DNA of 64,000 nt from Sipunculus nudus (GCA_026874595.1 CM049318.1:44310456-44374455), one strand, 5' to 3'; shown: positions 1-10,770, counted from the stretch's first letter. Numbers and translations: made by a program. The notes: generated by a model not told the origin, from the letters alone.

Positions 1-1201
1 TTCCTGAAACAAAGTCTCAGCCATTCTTATGTTAAGTGAGTAAATATATATCTTGATTTTTAACAAGGTGCATTATGTTTGGGCCTATAACTTCAACAAA
101 TTATGCAATACTGACCTAAATTTTGGTATGTACATAGGAAATGTATGAAAGAATATGAATATATTTACAATTACATCTAACATTATGCCAATTTTTGGAT
201 TACCAGGTAAACAAAAGTAGGGTCATAATCCTAGAAAATACAAATATATTAGGGCTTCTAAAAAACTTCAATAGCTAGACTATTTTTTAAGCTTATACTT
301 TCAAATTCAAAATTCCAGAAGCGGATCCAGAGGGGGGGTCCATGGGGTCCGGACCCCCCCCCCCCCTTTTTCACCCGAAGCAACCTTTTTTTTAGGGTTT
401 TAGACAAAATTTTAAGCCTGGACCCCCCCTTTTTCCGGACCTGATGACCATTTTTTAGGATTTTCATACGTCCTCCTGGGTTGGACCCCCCCTTTTCCTA
501 AATCCTGGATCTGCCCCTGAATTCATCAGATGAAATCCATATGTAAACTAGCTGTGAAAATTAAATCAAATCTACTTATAAGAAAAAAACGTGCCATGGT
601 CAAATTGAGGCAAAATTTAGGGTATCAATTTTTTATTTTTGCTAATATTTTAAAAAATTTAACAGATTTTGATCTCATTTTGGGTATACAATTTAATTTT
701 GATTAATTAAAGATATATTACTGGGAAAAAAGTCCATAGCTTAAAAATGTTTTGTGTTAAGTGATCAAATATCTTTCCTAATTTTTTACAAAATGCATTA
801 TGTTTGAGCCCATAACTTTTTGAATTTACATAATATAGACCAAATTTCTGGCATGTACATAGGAACTATATAGAGGAATATTTATGGTAAATATGAGGAA
901 AAACAGGTGAATGGTTTTGTAGTTAGGCTGTCCTGGAATGTGAAAATAGGTTTTTAATAAAAATTGAGGTTTTTCCTTAATTTCTAAAAGTAACGAAGTC
1001 ACAAAGACCCAGTTTTCGTTTTGGTAGGAGATTTTGGGAACATCTAACATTATGCCGAATTTTGGATTCCTAGGTCTTACGGTTTCAAAACGTGCCTCAA
1101 CTAAGGACGGACGGACGGACGGACAGACGAACAGATGGACGGACGACGGACAATGGACCACGACTATAGCTCAGATGACTTAAAGTCAGCTGAGCTAAAA
1201 A
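1..1201 (+). mobile_element. Family A element, 3' portion (5' truncated), interrupted by a MITE
   Basis: This is the 3' half of a family A element. The body matches other copies near 21360-21900 and 25414-26328. It ends with a GGAC microsatellite (1105-1149) and a terminal hairpin at about 1169-1196. The hairpin arms are AGCTCAGATGACT and AGTCAGCTGAGCT, and an A-run follows. The 5' tip lies outside the window or is lost. A 204-bp MITE splits it at 316-519. Short open frames on either strand have no coding character. The assignment to a Helentron/HINE-like group rests on the terminal architecture shared with complete copies elsewhere in the window. Confidence 0.7.
316..519. mobile_element. 204-bp MITE with CAG...CTG inverted ends and 5-bp target duplication
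   Basis: The element is flanked by AATTC on both sides (311-315 and 520-524). Uninterrupted copies of the host repeat (for example near 25670) have a single AATTC, so this is a clean target-site duplication. The ends are imperfect inverted repeats: CAGAAGCGGATCCAG on the left, and CAGGGGCAGATCCAG as the reverse complement of the right, with 12 of 15 matching. The interior holds several G7-8/C7-13 runs that can pair with one another. There is no transposase. The superfamily is not assigned; a 5-bp duplication with these ends does not identify it. A 69-codon minus-strand open frame is only a by-product. Confidence 0.75.
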
Positions 1202-1790
1202 AACGTGCCATGGTCAAATTTAGGCAAAATTTAGGGTACCAATTTTTTATTTTTGTTAATATTTTAAAAAATTTAAAAGATTTTGATTTAATTTAGGGTA
1301 TACAATTTAATTTGGATAAATTAAAGTTATATTATTGGGAAAAAAAAGTCCATAGCTTTAACATGTTTTGTGTTAAATGATCAAATATCTTTCCTGATTT
1401 TTTACAAAATGCATTATGTTTGGGCCCATAACTTTTTAAAATTATATAATACAGACCTAATTTCTTGCATGTACATAGGAACTATATAGAGGAATATTTA
1501 TGGTAAATATGAGGAAAAACAGATGAGTTGTTTTGATATTAGGCAGTCCTGAAGTGTGAAAATAGGTTTTTAATAAAAAATTGAGGTTTTTCCTTAATTT
1601 CTCAAAGGAACAAAGTCGCAAAGACCCAGTTTTCAGCTTGGTAGGAGATCTTGGGGACATCTAACATTATGCCGAATGTTGGATTCCTAGGTCTTACGGT
1701 TTCAAAACGTGCCACATCTACGGACGGACGGACGACGGACAATGAACCACGACTATAGCTCAGATGACTTATAGTCAGCTGAGCTAAAAA
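1202..1790 (+). mobile_element. Family A 3' portion, second copy head-to-tail with the first
   Basis: This begins directly after the previous A-run and repeats the stretch starting ACGTGCCATGGTCAAA. It carries a shorter GGAC microsatellite (1722-1740) and ends with the A-family hairpin at 1757-1785. It differs from the preceding 590-bp copy by scattered substitutions. It is either a tandem duplication of the element's 3' half or a truncated insertion into the tail of the first. Confidence 0.7.
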
Positions 1791-1814
1791 ATCTTGACTT
1801 AATTTCTGGTAAAC

Positions 1815-2090
1815 ACCTAGAATACGGGTAGTTGACAAGCAACTGTGTATCCGCCGAAATCAGAGTGGGACGGGTGAAGTGAGGCATGGATTGATTGGCA
1901 AGGGGAATTAGAGTGAGGTGTGTTGCATATTAGCATGGATGTCTGCATCCAAAATGTGTATGTAGGTGGCGCTACCTGCCACAAAATCCAGAAAGCTATC
2001 CAAGTTGTATACATATGTAAAATTTTAGGCAGATAAGTCGAATGAAAAATTGAAGCATATCTTCACATTGTTGGGACACTGACTAATGAT
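1815..2090 (+). mobile_element. Family B 5' end fragment
   Basis: The 5' tip (CTAGAATACGGGT) is followed by the small hairpin AGTTG-acaag-CAACT and the subterminal motif GTATCCGCC. A first B unit has an imperfect palindrome (AGGTGGCGCTACC, about 1964). The copy is lost after about 2050, where C-family sequence begins. There is no B 3' end. Confidence 0.65.
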
Positions 2091-2722
2091 GAATAAAATA
2101 TAATACTAATTTAGTTAAAATCTAAGCACATGCAGATAGCAAAAAAATAAGCTGAATCCCACAACATTTGATATGTGACAGATTATTGCATAAAATCTTG
2201 GGATGGCAGCTCCTGCTATTCCTGAGAAATTATGGGTTAATGTACAGATGACCAATGACCCCTGTACAAAAAAAGGTCAATGCAGGTGGCACCACCAATA
2301 CCTCAGTTCCATATATGACTCATGTGACCAACACTGGCATAAAATTTGGTGATGATAGCTCCGGCTGTTTCTGAGATTGTCATTTTAGTAAGCTTTTTTG
2401 GACAGATGACTAAGTTCAACTTCCTGTAACTCGGCCAAAATTCACCGAACTTGAACCATTTGAACAAACTTGTAAGAGATGATATAAAAGATTATTTCTG
2501 TGAAATATTGAACAATTTGGCTTGACCGTTTTGTCTGAGAAGATTTTTAAGGGTTTTTTATTTTTTTTTTCATCAAAATGCAGAGTTTTTCAGATGGCTA
2601 ATTTTTTGCATTAAATTTCATGATTCTAGCTCCAGTCGTTTTCAAATAGTATGGGTTAACGTACCGACGATGGACTTCAGACACCGCCACAACATCCAAT
2701 TAGCTCAGAGGTTCACTAAAAA
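2091..2722 (+). mobile_element. Family C 3' fragment
   Basis: It contains one C tandem unit that opens with the degenerate palindrome GGTGGCACCACC (about 2285) and then the phrase AATACCTCAGTT. It ends in a decayed C 3' tip (AGCTCAGAGGTTCACTAAAAA, 2702-2722); intact copies read AGCTCACAGGTTCGCTAAAAA. Non-coding. Confidence 0.65.
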
Positions 2723-3932
2723 TTACTACAGATGCATACTGAATGCAAAATTATAATACAGATACATCTCACTGATGGCAAAATCTTGAATTAAGTTGAG
2801 TATGGATTCCAATTATTTTTAATCTATGTATAGCTGTCTTTATATACCCACAGAGAGCTGTATACCTGTGATTGTTAATATTGCCTGGCATGAAGAATAT
2901 CTAAAATCATAAATGTACAATTTTGAAAGGCTTTAAAAAGACAATCTTGTCAATATTAACCATAGATAACCTGAAATCTGAAGGTCTAGAGGCATGATGT
3001 AACGGATGCTGATAAACTGGTGCCAGGCTAGTGTATCTGCTTTACACAGCTTACATATATGGTAAAATGACTTAATTCAATCTTAATAATTCAGCTAAAA
3101 TTCATTCTTTGGAACCATAAAAGAAAATTATTATAAGAATTATTAGGGGAATATTCTTATAAAATATTAAACAAATTGGCCTCAGTGGCGTTAGTCAAAA
3201 AAGGTTTTGCAGGTTTATAACTCATATGGGAAAATACAGCAGAATGCCTAAGTTAAGCTTCCCATAACTCAGCCAAAAATCACTGAACCAAAACCATTTG
3301 AACAAACTTGAATTATCAACATCTAAGGATAATTAATTTGTGAGATTTAGGAATTTGGCCCAGTGGTTTTTGAGAAGAAGATCTTTGTAGCCACTGAGCT
3401 AAAATGGGCTGTTATGGCATATGACTAAATTCAGCTTCCCATAACTCCGCCAAAAGTCAGTGAACTGAGACCATTTGAACAAACTTCAGAAAGCACTACC
3501 CTAGGATCATTTCTGTGCGATATTAAACAATTTGGCCATATGGTTTCAGAGAAGAAGTTTTATAGCCGTCAGTATGAAACAGGCACTGATGACCCCTGTA
3601 CAAAAGGGGCCGATGCAGGTGCCACCACCAATACCTCAATTTCAGATAAGACTCATGTGACCAACATTGGCATAACATTTGGTGATGATAGCTTCAGCCG
3701 TTTCTGAAATTTTAATTTTAGTGTGCTTTTTTGGACAGATGACTAAGTTCAACCTCCTGTAACTCAGCCAAAAATCTCCGAAAAAGAACCATTTGAACAA
3801 ACTTGAGAGGGATTTTTCCAGGGATCATTTCTGTGAAATATTGGACAATATGCCTGGACAGTTTATGGAGAAGAAGATTTTTAAAGCTTTTTCAGCTTTT
3901 TCCCTATAAAATCTAAGAAAATGCAGTTAGAA
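2723..3932 (+). mobile_element. Family C element, left part (interrupted by family A at 3933)
   Basis: This is a long C internal region. It recurs at 23080-23940 and 52640-53520 and in part at 44732-44940. At 3240-3560 there are internal repeats of roughly 180 bp (phrases like AACTCAGCCAAAA and CCATTTGAACAAACTT). A standard C unit starts near 3620. The left part stops at GCAGTTAGAA, exactly where A inserts, and the element resumes at 7314. No coding potential is seen. Confidence 0.7.
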
Positions 3933-4113
3933 ACAAGTGACCCATGGGTCATGACGCTCAGCTGACTGGGAAGAGATTCGCAAAAGGAAATTTTATCATC
4001 AGAATGGTAGTATATACCCATTCAACTGAAGCATCAAACAGATTAACCAACAGGCCAAGATTTAGTCTGTATTTATATATCTCAAAAATAGAGAAAAATG
4101 TGTAAACTTTTAA

Positions 4114-5287
4114 AACTAGAATACAGGTAACCGACAAGTGACTACATGTATCTGCCAAAATCAGATAGTGAGGCATGGATTGAGTGGCAAGGGGAAATAG
4201 AGTGAGGTATGTTGCATATTAGCATGGATGTCTGCAGCCTAAATGTGTATGTAGGTTGTGCCACCTACCACAAATCCAGAAAGCTGTCCAAGTTGTATAC
4301 ACCTGCAAAATTTTAGGCAGAAAAGTCAAACCACTACATGTATATGAGCGATTTTTGCCCATGGCAGACAAACAGACAAACACTGTGCAAAAATCTTTGC
4401 AGGTAACCCCTCCAGTTTTGTGTATGATAAAGACCTATGTGAGATCTAAACACATGCACAATTTTGGCCGAATCGGTCAAATGGTTCCTGAGATATGAGC
4501 TTGGATGTGTCCAGCGTTAACTAGAATGTAGGTGGCGCCACCTGTCATAAAATCAAGAAAGCTGTCCACGATGTATAAACCTGCAAAATTTTAGGCAGTT
4601 ATGTCGAACCACTACAGAGAAATGAGTGATTTTAGGCCACGGCAGACTAACAGACAGACCCTGTGCAAACATTGTTACAGGTGGCGCCACCATTTTTTGT
4701 GTATGTTACAGAGCTATCAAAGGGCTACATTTGTATAAATTTTATTTCCTGATCGGTCAAACGGTTCCCTAGATATAAGCTTGGATGTCATCAGCGTGAA
4801 CATGAACGTAGGTGGCGCCACCTGTCATAAAATCAAGAAAGCTATCCTGGATGTATACACATGACGTATTTCAGGTGAATTAGTCAATTCACTGCAGAGA
4901 TATGAGTGATTTTAACCCAAGGCAGATGAACAGATGGACACTGTGCAAACATGGTTACAGGTGGCGCCACCATTTTTTGTGTATGTTATAAGCAATCCAA
5001 GGGCTACATTTGTATCAATTTTATTTCCTGATCGGTCAAACGGTTCCCGAGATATGAGGGTTTATGAGTGGAAACAGACCCACAAATGGACACTGGATAG
5101 AGAGAAAAGGTCAGAGGTCAATGCAAATTGGTTAGGCACCAGTTCACATGTGACCCGATAATAGGTGTAAGTTTGGGAAAAATCGGTCCATTAGTCTCCG
5201 AGGAGCTCTCTGGAAACGAACGCCGCCACAGAGGAATTCTGTCAAAAACATAGTATCCGCTAAACTTCGTTTTGGCGGATACAAAAA
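4114..5287 (+). mobile_element. Family B element nested in family A
   Basis: The 5' tip AACTAGAATACAGGT is followed by a short inverted pair and GTATCTGCCAAAATCAG. The body is an array of units whose palindromes GGTGGCGCCACC lie at 4531, 4680, 4811 and 4960 (spacing 149, 131, 149). The 3' hairpin at 5253-5282 has arms GTATCCGC and GCGGATAC and is followed by AAAAA. The right arm is the reverse complement of the 5' subterminal motif. An A copy without B (13372-13388) shows the empty site. The same A/B junction recurs at 30373, so B was probably carried by A when A amplified. Confidence 0.8.
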
Positions 5288-7231
5288 TACAGGTGGCTCC
5301 ACCAGTCTGCAGAAACTAATAAAAACAATTAATGGTCAATATCCATGCAAAAAATCATGGTGATCTCTGCATTAGTTGTTCAGATACTTCAGTTTTTGTA
5401 TCAAATTGTCCATTATTCTGAGGGATACTTCGGAGTCCTATAGCTTGAAGGATATGGGTAACAGAGACCTAATTTCAAGTTTCCACAGGCACCTTTCATG
5501 GGCCTCCTTGCATGACAAGAATGAAGATTCTAGGTCCAGTTGTTGCGATTTGTACCTTGTTGACAGATAACCACATCTTTAAAGGTCTCAAAAAAAAAAA
5601 ATTCGTAAAAATTTGATAAAAAAATAGAGGTGGCACACCCAGTCTGCAGAAACTGATGGAACAGCTCATGATCAATATGTATGCCGAAAATCATGACCAT
5701 CAGTATTGTAGTTATTGAAATACTGCAGTTTTTGTATCAAATTTTCCATTATTCTGGGGGGGGGGGTATTTTGGACCCATACAGCTTAAAGAATATGGGT
5801 AACAGAGACCTAATTTCAAGTTTCCATGGAGACTTTTCATAGGTCTCCCTGTGTGTCAAGAATGAAGATTCTTGGTCCAGTTTTTATGATTTGTGCCCTG
5901 TTAACAGATGTTCATATCTTTAAAGGTCTCAAAAATACAGAAAAATTTCGTAAAAAAAAACGAACAAATACAGGTGGTGCCACCAGTCTGCAGAAACTTA
6001 TGAAACACTCCAATTATGGTTATCTCTGCATTAGTTGTTCAGATACTTTAGCTTTTGTATCAAATTTTCCATTATTCTGAGCTGTACTTTTGAGTGCCAT
6101 AGCTCAAAGGATATGGGTAACAGAGACCAAATTTCAGGTTTCCATGGAGACTTATCATGGGTCTCCCTGTGTGTCAAGAACGAAGATTCTAGGTCCAGTC
6201 CTTACGATTTGTACCCTGTTGACAGATAACTACATCCTTAAAGGTCTCAAAAATGGAGAAAACAATTTGTGAACATTGAAAAATACAGGTGGCGCCACCA
6301 GTCTGCACAAACTGATGAAACATCTCATGATCAATATGTATGTCGAAAATCATGACCATCAGTGATGTAGTTAATGAGATATTGAAGTTTTTGTATGAAA
6401 TTTTTGACTATTCTGGGGGGTAATTTTGGGCCCCATAGCTCGAAGGATATGGGTAACAGAGACCTAATTTCTAGTTTCCATGGAGACTTTACATAGGTCT
6501 CTCAGTGTGTCGAAAATGAAGATTCTAGGTCCAGTTGTTAAGATTTGTGCCACACAAACAGATGACAGCATCCTCAAAGGTCTCAAAAATAGAGGAAAAA
6601 ATCGTAAAAAATCAAACAGTACAGGTGGCGCCACCAGTCTGCAGGAACTGATCAAACATCTCATGATCAATATGTATGCCAAAAATGAAGACCATCAGTG
6701 ATGTAGTTATTGAGATATTGAAGTTTTTGTATGAAATTTTTTACAATTTGGGGGGGTACTTTGGGGCCCCATAGCTCAAAGGATATGGGTAACAGAGACC
6801 TAATTTCTGGTTTCCAAGGAGATTTTTCATGGACCTCTCAGTGTGTCAAGAATTAAGATTCTAAGTCCAGTCTTTATGATTTGTGCCTTGTTAACAGATG
6901 TTCACATTTTTAAAGGTCTCAAAAATAGAGAAAAAAATTCGTAAAAAATCGAAAAATACAGGTGGCGCCACCAGTCTGCAGGAAGTGATGTAACATCGCA
7001 TGATCAATATGTATGCCAAAAATCATGACCATCAGTCAAGTAGTTGATGAGATATTGAAGTTTTTGTATGAAATTTTTGTCTTTTCCGGGGGGTACTTTG
7101 GGGCCACATAGCTCGAAGGATATGGGTAACAGAGACCTAATTTCTGGTTTCCAAGGAGATTTTTTATGGACCTCTCAGAATCCCAAGTTACAAGGTTCTA
7201 GGTCCAGCAGTTACGATTTGTGCCTGGTTAA
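5288..7231 (+). repeat. Family A tandem array, about six ~336-bp units
   Basis: Each unit starts near an AGGTGGCGCCACC-type palindrome followed by AGTCTGCAG. Starts are near 5289, 5629, 5971, 6288, 6624 and 6961. Further shared phrases include GATATGGGTAACAGAGACC and GATTCTAGGTCCAG, plus a G-run of 5-9 bases mid-unit. Units differ by substitutions and small indels, so the array is not freshly homogenised. Short open frames here repeat from unit to unit and are not genes. Confidence 0.85.
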
Positions 7232-7313
7232 CGGACGGACAGACGGACAGACGGACGACGGACAAAGAGTGATCGCTATAGCTCAGATGACTTTCAGTCA
7301 GCTGAGCTAAAAA

Positions 7314-7471
7314 ATAAACAAAATACGATAGAGTTTTTCAGATGACTGATTATTTGCAAAAAATTTGGTGATGCTGGCTTCTGCCGTTTTTGAGTTAGCT
7401 ATGGTTAACGTACAGACGACGCACAACAGACGTCGCCGCACCATCGCATAAGCTCACAGGTTCGCTAAAAA
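7314..7471 (+). mobile_element. Family C element, right part and 3' end
   Basis: This is the continuation of the C element interrupted at 3933. It has a GACG-rich stretch (about 7408-7440) and the 3' tip CGCATAAGCTCACAGGTTCG then CTAAAAA. CACAGGTTCGC is the reverse complement of GCGAACCTGTG in the C 5' tip. Confidence 0.75.
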
Positions 7472-7914
7472 TCTGTGTCCTCGCTCACACATCAAATTTT
7501 TGTATTGAGTGCTTGTAAGCCTCACTGGGAGGGAGGCTTACAACATAGGCTTTGTGGTATTGACATATGTGGGCAAAACAGGAAGCTGACGGTCATCCTC
7601 AAGTGGAAATAGACGCAAAGCCCATTCGAGTGAAACATATTCTTTATCTGATGTATAAAAGGAACTGATGAATTCTGTCATGTGTATAACCTCATAATCA
7701 GAATTGATAAATTCTTATGATAATGTCTGGGGGCCAAATTCTTGACTGGACTTCGTTAATATGCTGGCATAACTGACTGTCACAGTGATGCCGTGCAAGG
7801 TTGATGGCAAACTCTGTGGCATTTAGATAAGTATGTGGATGTATCACTCTTAAAAATATATTCACTTTATGTTTGTTATTTCTCATCATCTATATGTTCT
7901 TTTAAAATAATATA
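7472..7914. other. Low-copy stretch with one strong hairpin
   Basis: No gene is recognised. An 11-bp perfect inverted repeat, TTGTAAGCCTC / GAGGCTTACAA, lies at 7513-7543 with a 9-nt loop. The segment 7735-7860 resembles 9800-9905, so part of it is a second low-copy repeat. Confidence 0.5.
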
Positions 7915-9788
7915 ACAAGGCCTACAGGCCTAATGCAAACCTGTGAAATGTTTGGGAGTATGAATGGAGGTTTATTTTTAAAATTTAATATTGATCCTTT
8001 AAAGTCCTGCATATATACCTTAGTCATTATGATTTCAGCAAAATGGACATTCCGGACCTGCAAGTTTCAGACTAGGACATTTTAAAACTAGAATATGGGT
8101 AGTCGACAAGCGACTATGTGTATCCGCAGAAATCAGAGTGATACAGTTGAAGTGAGGCATGGATTAAGTGGTAAGGGTAATAGAATGAGGTGTGTTTCAT
8201 ATTAGCATGGATGTCTGCAGCGTAGACGTGAATGTAGGTGGTGCCACCTGTCAAAAAATCGAGAAAGCTGTCCAGAAGTATAAACCTAGATATGAGCTTG
8301 GATGTATGCCAGTAAATGTGAATGTAGGTGGCGCCACCTGTCATAAAATCGAGAAAACTGTCCAGGATGTATAAACCTGCAAAATATCAGGTCGTTAAGT
8401 CAAACAACCTCTGCTGAGATATGAGTGATTTTATCCAAAGGCAGATGAACAGATGGATGCTGTGCATAAATGTTTGCAGGTGGCGCCACCAGTTTTGCCT
8501 ATGATGAAGAGCTGTGTGAGATCTTATACACATGCAAAATTTTGGCCCAATCGGTCAAACGGTTCAAGAGATATGAGCTTGGAAGTCTGCAGAGTAAACG
8601 TGAATGTAGGTGGCTCCACCTTTCAGAAAATCGAGAAAACTGCCCAGGATGTATAAACCTGCAAAATTTCAGGTGGCTAAGTCAAACCACTGCTGAGATA
8701 TGAGTGATTTTATCCAAAGGCAGATGAAAAGATGGGTGCTGTGCATAAATGGTTCCAGGTGGCGCCACCAGTTTTGCCTATGATGAAGGGCTATCTGAGA
8801 ACTATACACATGCAAAATTTTGGCCCAATCGGTCAAACGGTTCTAGAGATATGAGCTTGGATGTCTGCAGAGTAAACATGAATGTAGTGGCGCCACCTGT
8901 CATAAAAATCAAGAGGTCAACCAAAAATGAGGGCACTGCAGTTCATATGTGACTTGATGATTAACCTGATTCGCTTAAAATGCAAACAAAGTTTTTTCAA
9001 ACAGTTGAAAGATATAGTTCCAATAATCTGGGAATTCTGCATATAAACATTATGTCTAGACGTCTAGACATCTAGACACATCAGCAAGTTGTCAAATCTG
9101 TTTTCAAATACAGAAAGCCTTTTTCAATTGGCTCCAATGCTTTTTCAAAGCTGTATTTACCCAATGTATTCTTATAAAACTGGTGGAACCCTACCATAGA
9201 ATAATTCTTGTAAAGTTTAAACCAATCAGCTTAACAGTTTCATCATAAATCAGTGTATAAGCTTGAAGAGTTTAAAACTACATTTTCGCTTGTAAAAAAC
9301 ACATCAATGTAGGTGGTGCCACCAATACCTCAAAATCAGACATGACATATGTGACAAACATTGGTATAAAATTTGGTGATTATACCTCTAGCCGTTTCTG
9401 AGAATTTAAGTTTAGTATGCTTTTTTGCACAGATGAGTAAGTTCAACTTCCTGTGACTCGGCCAAAAATCTCCAAACTGGAACCAATCGAACAAACTTGA
9501 GAGAGATTGTTCCAAGGAACATTTCTGTGAAATATTGGACAATTTGGCTGGACAGTTTCGGAGAAAATTTTTTTAAAGGTTTTTCAGCTTTTTCTCTTTA
9601 AAATCTAAATTAATGCAGATACCCAATAATAAGCTCCAGGGCATCAAGTTTCACATGTGACTAATTCTTACATGTAATTTGGAGCTGCTAGCTCCCACGG
9701 TTTCTGACTTACAGCCATGGACTGCGGAAAGCCAGCCCTGGACGGCCGACGGTGCGCCATCGCATAAGCTCACAGGTTCGCTAAAAAA
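7915..9788 (+). mobile_element. Family C element with embedded B-type array
   Basis: The 5' tip ACAAGGCCTACAGGCCT contains the palindromic pair AGGCCT-ac-AGGCCT and is followed by a slightly mutated GCAAACCTGTG. B sequence begins at 8086 and runs to about 8935. A tail then holds the palindrome TGTCTAGACGTCTAGACA (9053-9070), a C unit from about 9312, and the C 3' tip at about 9765-9788. No B 3' hairpin is present. B therefore either lost its end or was captured and now amplifies within C. The same C/B junction occurs at 50989. Confidence 0.75.
8086..8935 (+). repeat. Family B 5' tip and tandem units inside family C
   Basis: The 5' tip is AACTAGAATATGGGT, then the hairpin AGTCG-acaag-CGACT, then GTATCCGC. 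Palindromes near 8237, 8327, 8479, 8607 and 8759 head units alternating between CTGTCATAAAATC-type and AGTTTTGCCTATGATG-type flanks. Several overlapping short open frames arise from the repeats and are not genes. Confidence 0.75.
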
Positions 9789-10497
9789 GAATACATATTT
9801 TGTCAATATGCCTGCTGGATTGACCGACTGCTACCGCTATGTCGTGCAAGCTTCCTCGTCTGACAATGTCAATACCCATGATATTTAGATACGTATGCAG
9901 ATGTATCACTCAATAAACTAGATGTAACCAGACAATGGTCCTCAGAGGGCCAAGCAGAGTGAATTGGTGTACAGTGAAACTTGTCTAAAACCGACCTGTC
10001 AAATAAGATCAGCTGCCTTAAAAGATCAGCATTGAATAAATTCTAAGCATTAAAATAGGTTACAATTGACCTATTGGTTTTGTCTTTGTTATCAGACATA
10101 TTGGCATATTTTACTGCCGTGACTGTAGTGTCCAAATGTTCAACCCTGGTCTTCAGATCATGGTAATCCATGTTTGACTTCTAAGTTCTTGTTGCAAATC
10201 TGTAAAAGAATAAAAATGAACATTAATATATTGCAGACATCGAGTTTCTACTGAAAGTAACTGCTGCACATTGTTCAAGTACTTGAGAAATTATTGTAAA
10301 TAATCATAATGATATTTAATTGAAGACTAGAAGGTGTCAGAAATCACAGTGCTCACCAGTGAATATGTCCATGGTTTTCTTTAGTTTTTAATTTCATTGT
10401 TCAAGAACAGCAGAAACCAAAATGGAAACTGATTGTGTACTTTCACAGAGGGAGTTGATAATCAAGGGATAGATAATCACCACAAGTACTTTCAGTA
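9789..10497. other. Low-copy stretch between elements
   Basis: Most of this is not repeated elsewhere in the window. It contains one minus-strand open frame with splice-like context, listed separately. The first 120 bases share a low-copy repeat with 7735-7860. Confidence 0.4.
10043..10171 (-). CDS. Possible small exon or 42-codon ORF, unrecognised
   Basis: A minus-strand ATG at 10171 opens a 42-residue frame ending at a TAG at 10043-10045. An in-frame TAG lies just upstream of the ATG. A pyrimidine-rich tract ending TTTTACAG, a plausible splice acceptor, ends at 10200. A possible donor (GCA/GTAAAA) lies within the frame after residue 19. The residues are charged with spaced hydrophobics (DLKTRVEHLDTTV), which suggests a short coiled coil. 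I do not recognise the family. It does not fit as a continuation of the HDAC-like exon, because the phase-0 frame from the acceptor meets a stop. It could be chance or an old repeat. Confidence 0.2.
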   Translation of the reverse strand: MDYHDLKTRVEHLDTTVTAVKYANMSDNKDKTNRSIVTYFNA

Positions 10498-10770
10498 ACA
10501 AGGGACCCATGGGCCATGGTGCTCAGCTTTATTTATGATTATAAAATATGATTTGGAAAAAGGGGTAGACAAATGTAAGTTTTGTGTGGTAATATAAGCT
10601 GATGTATGAGGATGATGGACTCAAGTTCTGTTAAGGTTTTGATAAAATCCTAGGAGAGGGAAGAGGACTCATGTCATTTATATTATTTACATTTGGAAAA
10701 GGAGTGATATTGTCACACAGGTTTTGACTTGGCCTAACAACTTTATCTACATTGCAGCAGGGATATCTGA
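10498..10770 (+). mobile_element. Family A 5' fragment
   Basis: The 5' tip ACAAGGGACCCATGGGCC is followed by GCTCAGCT and the same 5' body as 38581 and 57633 (TGTGGTAATATAAGCT, TTTGACTTGGCC). It is cut at 10771, where a C 5' tip begins. Confidence 0.65.

Larger units (their letters stand above)
3933..7313 (+). mobile_element. Complete family A element (Helentron/HINE-like), carrying a nested B element
   Basis: The 5' tip ACAAGTGACCCATGGGTC contains the palindrome GACCCATGGGTC. The motif GCTCAGCTGACT follows. After the nested B (4114-5287) come about six tandem units of roughly 336 bp, then a GGAC/AGAC microsatellite (7232-7263). The 3' hairpin at 7280-7308 has AGTCAGCTGAGC as its right arm, the exact reverse complement of the 5' motif. 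The element ends in an A-run. The interrupted C element reads GCAGTTAGAA before it and ATAAACAAAATA after it. The uninterrupted version is present near 11966-11990, so both insertion boundaries are visible and no target duplication beyond A's is seen. No transposase is encoded, so mobilisation would need an autonomous partner. Helentron assignment is by architecture only. Confidence 0.8.

Noticed and set aside
826..1161. 111-codon minus-strand frame with serine/valine repeats, and similar frames near 1457, 1602 and 42630
   Set aside because: The repeated residues come from the GGAC microsatellite and the conserved A 3' body; no coding signal.
5288..7231. CRISPR-like array (regular repeats)
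   Set aside because: Units are about 336 bp with no short repeat/unique spacer pattern, and the sequence is eukaryotic.
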